7,666 nucleotides of DNA. Origin: an uncultured Oscillospiraceae bacterium. GTDB taxonomy: Bacteria; Bacillota; Clostridia; Oscillospirales; Ruminococcaceae. The position numbers and the translations under genes were made by a program. Every line of letters starts with the position of its first letter. The stretch's first letter is position 1. Under the pieces are notes generated by a model that did not search any database, was not told the origin of the DNA, and worked only from the letters and a program-made list of their open reading frames with translations. The stretch lies in NCBI GenBank assembly GCA_910579545.1, contig CAJTVI010000096.1, forward strand, positions 1 to 7,666, in the 5' to 3' direction. This document shows positions 1-4,560 of the stretch, piece after piece.

Positions 1-1523
1 CGGCGCTGGCGCTGCTGCTCTGCCTTGCCCTGCCGGGCTGCGCGGGCAGCCCCGCGCCCTCCTCGGCCCCGCCCGCGCTGCCCGAGACCCCGCCGCCCGA
101 GCAGCCCGCGGCGGCCGAGCCGGGCTTTTTGACCCTGGGCTACCTGCCGGCCGAGGGCTTTAACCCCTACCTTGTCAACTCCCAGCTGGTGGTGCAGAAC
201 GCCGGTTTGCTGTTTGAAAAGCTGGTCGAGATCACCCCGGACATGGAGCTGGACTACCGGCTGGCCCAGGCGGTGGAGTGCATCGGCAACCAGGTGGTGG
301 TGCACCTGCGGGGCGGCTGCTTTTTTGCGGACGGCACCCCCGTGCGCCCCGAGGACGCGCTGGCCAGCCTGGCCGCCGCCCGGGCCAGCGCCTGCTACGG
401 CGGCCGGTTTGCCAACATCGAAAAGGCCGAATTGCAGGACGGCGCGCTGGTGATCACCCTCACCCGGCCGGACTCCCTCTTTGCCTATCTGTGCGACATC
501 CCGGTGCTCAAGGAGAGCGAGGTGGCCTCGGCCCAGCCCACGGCCAGCGGGCGGTACACCTACGGGGCCGAGGGGGAGCTGGTGCGCAGTACCCGCGCCC
601 CCTTCCCCGAGGAGGGCCCCGAGTGCATCCGGCTGGCCCAGGTAAGCGGGTATGACGCTATGGTCTCCGGCCTTGCGGTGGGGGCGCTCAACCTCTATGC
701 CGCGGCCGACGGGGTGGACGCGGTCTCCAGCATTGCCAGCCAGCAGAGCTTTTACCGCACCAACAACCTGGTCTACCTCGGGGTCAATGCGGTGCGGGAG
801 GAGGCCGGCGCCGGGGCCGCGCTGCTAAGCAGCGGGCAGGGCCGGGCGCTGCTGAGCCGCCTGATCGACCGGCGCATCCTGGCCGAGAAATGCTTTTACG
901 GCCGCGCCTACCCCGCCACCGGGGCCATCAACGGCTTTTACACCTGCGTCAAGGGCAGCCAGCTGATTTTGGCCGAGCAGGACGCCGCCGGCGCCGAGGA
1001 GGCCTTTTTGGCCCTGGGCTATACCCGCGATCCGGTTTCGGGCTACTACCAGGACGCCGAGGGCCGCCCGCTGCGGCTCTCGCTGCTGGTGTACAGCGGC
1101 AGCACCTACAAGCGGTACGCCGCCAGCCAGCTGGCCGAGCAGCTGGCCGCCCAGGGGGTGTATCTCGAGATCAAGGACCCGGACGATTTTAACGCGTATC
1201 TCGAGCAGGTGCAGGCCGGGCAATTTGACCTGTACATTGGCGAGGTAAAGTTGTATAATAATATGGACATCAGCCCGTTTTTGGAGGGCGGGGCGGTCAG
1301 CGTGGGCATCCAGCAAAGCGAGGCGCTTACCCTCAGCTACGAGGCCTTCCGCGCCAACATGAGCGCGGCCGGCGCGTTTGAGCAGCAGTTCGCCGCCGAG
1401 ATGCCCTGGATCCCGCTGGTCTGGCGCAGCGGCACGGTGGTGTCCAGCCGGTCGGTCAGCGGGCTGTCGGCCTCCATCAGCAACCTGTTCTATTCGCTCG
1501 GGGGGCTTTCGGTCGCACCCTGA
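1..1523 (+). CDS. Family 5 extracellular solute-binding lipoprotein (5'-partial)
   Basis: The reading frame is open from the left edge (first full codon at 3), so the start codon lies outside the window; 506 residues are visible. The first codons encode the end of a hydrophobic signal peptide, ALALLLCLALPGC, with a lipobox-like LPGC whose cysteine is at 39-41. A Pro/Ala/Glu-rich linker of about 27 residues follows, then the folded domain. This indicates a lipid-anchored protein on the outer face of the membrane. The domain matches the peptide/nickel-type SBP_bac_5 family: an N-terminal GYLPAEGFNPYLV segment, a VVVHLRGGCFFADGTPVRPED segment resembling the family's 'FHDGTPFTAEDV' signature, and a late ERQ/W-type end (MPWIPLVWRSG). 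Mature length of about 494 residues is normal for the family. Such proteins capture oligopeptides or other ligands for an ABC importer. No permease or ATPase gene is visible, so the ligand is unknown. asp23 starts 31 bases downstream, so co-transcription is possible. Confidence 0.85.
   Translation, partial: ALALLLCLALPGCAGSPAPSSAPPALPETPPPEQPAAAEPGFLTLGYLPAEGFNPYLVNSQLVVQNAGLLFEKLVEITPDMELDYRLAQAVECIGNQVVVHLRGGCFFADGTPVRPEDALASLAAARASACYGGRFANIEKAELQDGALVITLTRPDSLFAYLCDIPVLKESEVASAQPTASGRYTYGAEGELVRSTRAPFPEEGPECIRLAQVSGYDAMVSGLAVGALNLYAAADGVDAVSSIASQQSFYRTNNLVYLGVNAVREEAGAGAALLSSGQGRALLSRLIDRRILAEKCFYGRAYPATGAINGFYTCVKGSQLILAEQDAAGAEEAFLALGYTRDPVSGYYQDAEGRPLRLSLLVYSGSTYKRYAASQLAEQLAAQGVYLEIKDPDDFNAYLEQVQAGQFDLYIGEVKLYNNMDISPFLEGGAVSVGIQQSEALTLSYEAFRANMSAAGAFEQQFAAEMPWIPLVWRSGTVVSSRSVSGLSASISNLFYSLGGLSVAP
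1231..1259 (+). promoter_or_regulatory. Possible sigma-A promoter inside the lipoprotein gene
   Basis: A perfect -10 hexamer TATAAT (1254-1259) lies 17 bases after TGTACA (1231-1236), which matches TTGACA at four of six positions. The surrounding codons GTA AAG TTG TAT AAT AAT are unusually A/T-rich for a gene that otherwise uses mostly GTG, CTG, TAC and AAC. A transcript would begin near 1266 and reach asp23 with a leader of about 290 bases. The hexamers and spacing are seen directly; promoter activity is inferred. Confidence 0.35.
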
Positions 1524-1538
1524 GGCAAACCCCATTAC

Positions 1539-1545
1539 AAAGGAG
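1539..1545 (+). promoter_or_regulatory. Ribosome binding site of the asp23-family gene
   Basis: AAAGGAG sits 9 bases before the GTG at 1555. It decides the start: the ATG at 1548 is in another frame and too close to the site, and the GTG-initiated protein begins exactly where Asp23-family homology is expected. Confidence 0.8.
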
Positions 1546-1554
1546 TGATGCAGC

Positions 1555-1908
1555 GTGATCACCTACGCAAATCCAATGGGCTCGGTCAGCCTTACCTCCG
1601 GCTTTTTTGCCGAGCTGGTGGGCCAGGCGGCCCGGGGCTGCTACGGCGTGGCCGACCTCTCGCCGGCCCCCACGGCCGAAAACCTCAAAAGCATCGTGAT
1701 GCACGGCGGCCTTGCCGAAAAAGGGGTCAAGGTCACCCAAAAAAACAGCAGCCTGTGCATCGAGCTGCACATCAAGGTGGGCTACGGGGTCAACATCTCC
1801 ACCATTGTGCACAGCATTACCCACCGGGTCAAGCACGAGGTGGAGTATGCCACCGGCCTCAAGGTGGCGCGGATCGACGTCTCGGTGGACGACATCGTAA
1901 CCGAGTAG
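1555..1908 (+). CDS. Asp23/Gls24 family envelope stress response protein (YloU-like)
   Basis: A 117-residue protein that matches the Asp23/Gls24 (DUF322) family over nearly its whole length. Visible family features are an N-terminal GSVSLTSGFFAELVGQAA segment, a GVKVTQKNSSLCIELHI strand pair, the VGYGVNISTIVHSI helix start, and the closing GLKVARIDVSVDDIV strand. There is no signal peptide and no membrane helix, so it is cytoplasmic; some relatives dock at the membrane through partner proteins. Family members are linked to cell-wall or alkaline stress, but their molecular role is not settled. The gene begins with GTG behind a good AAAGGAG site. In many Firmicutes this gene lies directly before yloV/fakA, as here; the usual upstream neighbour rpmB is not seen, a lipoprotein gene being there instead. 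The family call is firm; the YloU equivalence rests on gene order. Confidence 0.93.
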   Translation: MITYANPMGSVSLTSGFFAELVGQAARGCYGVADLSPAPTAENLKSIVMHGGLAEKGVKVTQKNSSLCIELHIKVGYGVNISTIVHSITHRVKHEVEYATGLKVARIDVSVDDIVTE

Positions 1909-2052
1909 GACGGTCAAAAAACCTTCCAGCCTCCTTGGCAAGCGCCGCTTTTTGCCAGGGGGTCAAAGCAGCGCGGCGGCTTTGGGCAAACGCCCGCCTG
2001 CCGCACACCGCCGGCCTGGCCGTGCGATCTTTGAGTAGAGGTGGAATAAACC
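1909..2052 (+). other. Intergenic leader with potential stem-loops before fakA
   Basis: This 144-base gap holds no convincing gene. Two folds can be drawn. The first pairs 1932-1941 with 1952-1961 (TTGGCAA against TTGCCA plus G·T wobbles), with a 10-base loop. The second pairs 1973-1979 with 1998-2004 (GCGGCGG against CTGCCGC) and is capped by GGGC AAAC GCCC at 1984-1995. A third weaker pairing, GCAC 2003-2006 with GTGC 2022-2025, would compete with the second. None is followed by a T-run, so none is a standard terminator. The fakA ribosome binding site AGAGGTGG (2037-2044) lies 8 bases before the ATG. Function of the folds is unknown. Confidence 0.45.
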
Positions 2053-3747
2053 ATGATTACAGGTAAAATTCTGCGGGACGCTATTCTGTCCGGTTCCAAC
2101 AACATCGCCAACCAGCGCGCGCGGGTGGACGAGCTGAACGTCTTCCCGGTGCCGGACGGCGACACCGGCACCAACATGGGCATGACGGTGGACGCCGCCG
2201 CAAGGGAACTGGCCGCCCTGCCGGACGACTGCACGGTGGGCGAGGCCGCCAAGACCGCCGCCTCGGCCATGCTGCGGGGCGCGCGGGGCAACTCGGGCGT
2301 GATCACCAGCCTCTTGTTCCGGGGCTTTGCCAAGGCGCTGGAGGGCAAGCGCACCGCCGAGGCGGCCGACCTGGTGGCCGCCCTGCAAAAGGGCGTGGAG
2401 GGGGCCTACAAGGCGGTGATGAAGCCCACCGAGGGCACCATGCTCACGGTGGCCCGGGTGGCCAGCGAGGAGGCCGCGGCCAGCGGCCTTGCCGATACCA
2501 CCGAGCTGTGGCAGCTGGTGCTGGCGGCGGCCGGCCGCGCGCTGGCCAATACCCCCGAGCAGCTGCCGGTGCTCAAAAAAGCCGGCGTGGTGGACGCGGG
2601 CGGCCAGGGCCTGCTCATCATCTTTGAGGGCATGCAGGCCGTGTTTGAGGGGGGCGGGATCATCCCCTGCGAGGAGGCCGCCACCCGCAACACCGCAAAG
2701 CTGGATTCCAGCGCCGCCGGCAAGGGGGTCTTTGCCGACGACCTGATGAAGGTGGAGGACATCAAAAACGGCTACTGCACCCAGTTTTTGGTCAACAAAA
2801 ACGAGGGGGTCAGCAGCGCCAAGCTGCGGGCCTTCTGCGAGTCCAACGGCGACAGCGTGGTGGTGATCGAGGACGACGACGTGATCAATTGCCATGTGCA
2901 CACCGCCGACCCCGGCAAAATTTTGAGCCACGCCATCCAGTACGGATACCTCACCAACTTCAAGATCGAGAATATGCACGAGCAGTTCCTGGCCCGGCAA
3001 AAGCAGGGCAAGGGGCTGGAAAAGCAGAAGGAGGCCGAGGCCAGCAGCGCCGCAGCCGAGTTCGTGTACGCCGCGGTGGACCCCGAGCGGGCCTACGGCT
3101 TTGTGGCGGTGGCCGCCGGCGAGGGGCTGCACGCCGCCTTTGCGGACCTTGGGGTGGACGCGGTGGTCAGCGGCGGGCAGACCATGAACCCCAGCACCGA
3201 GGACATCGTCTCGGCGGTGCAGAGCGTGCCGGCCCAGACGGTTTTTGTGCTGCCCAACAACAAAAACATCATTATGGCGGCCGAGCAGGCCCAAAAAATT
3301 GCCGACCGCCGGGTGGTGGTGCTGCCCACCCGCACGGTGCCGCAAGGCATTACCGCCATGCTCAACTTTGACCCCGAGGCCACGGTGGACGCCAACACCA
3401 TCGGCATGATGCAGGCGGCGGACAAGGTTGCCACCGGCCTTGTGACCTTTGCGGCCCGCAACAGCGATTTTGACGGCCGCAAGATCAAAAAGGGCGAGAT
3501 CATGGCGCTGGAAAACGGCAAGATCGTCAATGTGGGCACCGACATCACCAAAACCACCTACCGCCTGGCCCGCAGCATGGCCAAAAAGGACACCAGCTTT
3601 ATCACGGTGATCTCGGGCTGCGACGTCAGCCCCGAGGAGGCGGCGCGCACCACCGAGCTGGTGCGCGCCAAGGTGGGGGGCGACATCGAGGTCTCCCACA
3701 TCAACGGCGGCCAGCCGGTCTACTACTACATGATCAGTGTGGAGTGA
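2053..3747 (+). CDS. fakA: Fatty acid kinase subunit A, DAK2/YloV family
   Basis: A 564-residue protein, the usual size for FakA/YloV. The N-terminal DhaL (DAK2) domain covers about residues 1-200. It carries NVFPVPDGDTGTNM (29-42), whose D35 and D37 should hold Mg-ADP/ATP, GARGNSGV (76-83) and DAGGQGL (181-187). A middle domain follows: NGYCTQF (239-245) and NCHVH (279-283) supply C242, H281 and H283, positions that I recall as metal-binding in Staphylococcus FakA. The C-terminal domain contains SGGQTMNPSTED (373-384) and the LPNNKNI segment typical of the family. FakA transfers phosphate from ATP to fatty acids held by a FakB (DegV-type) partner, giving acyl-phosphate for phospholipid synthesis. 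No fakB gene is in the window; the partners are normally encoded elsewhere. The enzyme is cytoplasmic. The ATG start has AGAGGTGG 8 bases upstream. The glutamine at 244, where most relatives I recall have glutamate (YCTEF), is a small deviation. Confidence 0.93.
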   Translation: MITGKILRDAILSGSNNIANQRARVDELNVFPVPDGDTGTNMGMTVDAAARELAALPDDCTVGEAAKTAASAMLRGARGNSGVITSLLFRGFAKALEGKRTAEAADLVAALQKGVEGAYKAVMKPTEGTMLTVARVASEEAAASGLADTTELWQLVLAAAGRALANTPEQLPVLKKAGVVDAGGQGLLIIFEGMQAVFEGGGIIPCEEAATRNTAKLDSSAAGKGVFADDLMKVEDIKNGYCTQFLVNKNEGVSSAKLRAFCESNGDSVVVIEDDDVINCHVHTADPGKILSHAIQYGYLTNFKIENMHEQFLARQKQGKGLEKQKEAEASSAAAEFVYAAVDPERAYGFVAVAAGEGLHAAFADLGVDAVVSGGQTMNPSTEDIVSAVQSVPAQTVFVLPNNKNIIMAAEQAQKIADRRVVVLPTRTVPQGITAMLNFDPEATVDANTIGMMQAADKVATGLVTFAARNSDFDGRKIKKGEIMALENGKIVNVGTDITKTTYRLARSMAKKDTSFITVISGCDVSPEEAARTTELVRAKVGGDIEVSHINGGQPVYYYMISVE

Positions 3748-3805
3748 ACCGGCGCGCCGCAAAAGCGCATACCGCGCACCTAAAACCATGAAATGAGGGA
3801 GAAAG

Positions 3806-4285
3806 ATGGGTCTGTTCAGCCGCAAAAAGAAAGAGCCGCCTGCACCGCCCGCGCAAACGGTAAAAGCGTCCGTGTTGGTCTGCACAAACAACCGGAACAC
3901 CGTCGAGGCTCTTGTGCCGGTGCTGGAGCAGGAACACCTTGCGATCAAGGGCATCCTGTGGGAGAGTGCGGAGATACTGGAGCGGTATCAGGCTATCCGG
4001 CCTGATTTTGTCATGCTGGACAACGACCTGAACGGGCAGGACGGCCTGGAGATGCTGCGCGAACTGCGCGAGGCCCACCCCGGGGCGGTGGTGGTATTCC
4101 TCGGAACATTTTTTGAATCCTCCGCGCAGGCGATGGTGGCAAGGGCCATCACCTATGGCGCCAAACAGATTCTGGCCAAGAACAAAGAAGGGAAGATCCC
4201 GGCCGAGAATATCCGCGGCTGCCTTGACAAGGTGATGGATGCCGCGGCCGAAAAAAAGGCGTCTGAGCTGCAAGGCGATTCATAA
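3806..4285 (+). CDS. Single-domain receiver-like protein with incomplete acidic pocket
   Basis: A 159-residue protein. Residues 1-20 form a basic then proline/alanine-rich tail (MGLFSRKKKEPPAPPAQ). Residues 21-143 have the CheY-like receiver pattern: strand SVLVCT (22-27), then PDFVMLDNDLNGQDGLEML (66-84) placing the phospho-acceptor at D72, strand VVVFLGT (95-101), and YGAKQILAKN (117-126) with the conserved lysine at K125. The two acidic Mg-binding residues that normally follow strand 1 are replaced by T27-N28, so phosphorylation in the usual way is doubtful. There is no output domain and no histidine kinase gene nearby. The start is ATG 3806, with GAGGGAG at 3795-3801; the in-frame ATG at 3788 runs into a stop after one more codon. 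Codon use is less G/C-rich than in its neighbours. A strong terminator follows. It may act as a protein-binding module or an atypical regulator; the partner is unknown. Confidence 0.8.
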   Translation: MGLFSRKKKEPPAPPAQTVKASVLVCTNNRNTVEALVPVLEQEHLAIKGILWESAEILERYQAIRPDFVMLDNDLNGQDGLEMLRELREAHPGAVVVFLGTFFESSAQAMVARAITYGAKQILAKNKEGKIPAENIRGCLDKVMDAAAEKKASELQGDS

Positions 4286-4300
4286 AAATTTACACTCACG

Positions 4301-4333
4301 ATCAGCGGGCGGGGGAACCTGCCCGCTGATTTT
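4301..4333 (+). terminator. Rho-independent terminator after the receiver-like gene
   Basis: A perfect 10-base-pair stem, ATCAGCGGGC (4301-4310) with GCCCGCTGAT (4321-4330), can extend inward by G·T and two G-C pairs to a GGAA tetraloop (4314-4317). It is followed by TTT (4331-4333), giving a four-T tract with the last stem base. It lies 16 bases after the stop codon at 4283-4285. The T-tract is short, but the stem is strong. Confidence 0.8.
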
Positions 4334-4396
4334 CGGTATCAGGGTTTGGCGGCGCGCTGATGCGCAGGCGCTGCATTTGCCGTTTCATCGCAGCCT

Positions 4397-4420
4397 TTTG
4401 GCGCCGCCGCGGGCTTTTTA
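4397..4420 (+). repeat. 24-base direct repeat, copy 1
   Basis: TTTGG followed by the 19-base core CGCCGCCGCGGGCTTTTTA. It matches 4462-4485 with one mismatch (G at 4401, A at 4466). The copies are 65 bases apart start to start. Each ends in a five-T run after a G+C-rich block, so each looks like a fragment of a terminator or of a mobile repeat. Confidence 0.75.
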
Positions 4421-4461
4421 CAGGGTATATTGCCCGGCCTTTTTTCTTGTGCGCAAAATCA

Positions 4462-4485
4462 TTTGACGCCGCCGCGGGCTTTTTA
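4462..4485 (+). repeat. 24-base direct repeat, copy 2
   Basis: Second copy of the repeat at 4397-4420; the 19-base core at 4467-4485 is identical and the only difference in 24 bases is A at 4466. It lies about 25 bases before the palindrome upstream of recG. Confidence 0.75.
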
Positions 4486-4498
4486 AGGAAATTTGTCC

Positions 4499-4535
4499 GG
4501 TTCTTTTTGGTTCTTTTTCTTGCAAGAAAAAGAAC
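4499..4535 (+). repeat. Tandem 10-mer running into a 26-base perfect palindrome
   Basis: GGTTCTTTTT occurs twice head to tail (4499-4508 and 4509-4518). The second copy forms the left side of a perfect palindrome at 4510-4535, with arms GTTCTTTTTCT and AGAAAAAGAAC around a TGCA centre. As RNA it gives an 11-base-pair hairpin ending 10 bases before the recG Shine-Dalgarno run. The symmetry is seen directly. Similar TTCTTTTT/AAAAAGAA palindromes are, from memory, dispersed intergenic repeats in related gut Firmicutes, which suggests a MITE- or REP-like origin. Confidence 0.8.
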
Positions 4536-4545
4536 AATTATAAAA

Positions 4546-4553
4546 AAGGGGGG
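4546..4553 (+). promoter_or_regulatory. Ribosome binding site that sets the recG start
   Basis: AAGGGGGG lies 7 bases before GTG 4561. It supports the GTG over the upstream in-frame ATG at 4360, which lacks homology downstream until 4561. Confidence 0.75.
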
Positions 4554-4560
4554 CATCACC

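Larger units (their letters stand above)
4334..4560 (+). other. Non-coding, repeat-rich interval before recG
   Basis: Together with the terminator just upstream this makes a gap of 275 bases without a gene. It contains a 24-base imperfect direct repeat, a tandem 10-mer, and a 26-base palindrome, each listed separately. A second, weaker terminator-like fold is possible: CGGGC (4410-4414) with GCCCG (4432-4436), followed by GCC and six T (4440-4445). The frame upstream of recG stays open to 4360, but this stretch is built from repeats, has the wrong composition for coding here, and RecG homology begins only at 4561. No convincing promoter was found: TATATT at 4426-4431 has no -35 at proper spacing, and TTGACG at 4463-4468 has no -10. 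Confidence 0.6.

Noticed and set aside
1963..3954. Very long minus-strand open frame (663 codons) opposite fakA
   Set aside because: It mirrors fakA, whose G/C-ending codons remove stops on the other strand; the translation is low-complexity, rich in His, Gly, Ala and Leu, with no family motif.
4520..4544. TTGCAA...TATAAA as a recG promoter
   Set aside because: The spacer is only 13 bases and transcription would start within the ribosome binding site.
4360..4560. In-frame N-terminal extension of RecG by 67 residues
   Set aside because: It would be encoded by the direct repeats and palindrome, RecG homology starts precisely at 4561, and a good ribosome site precedes the GTG there.
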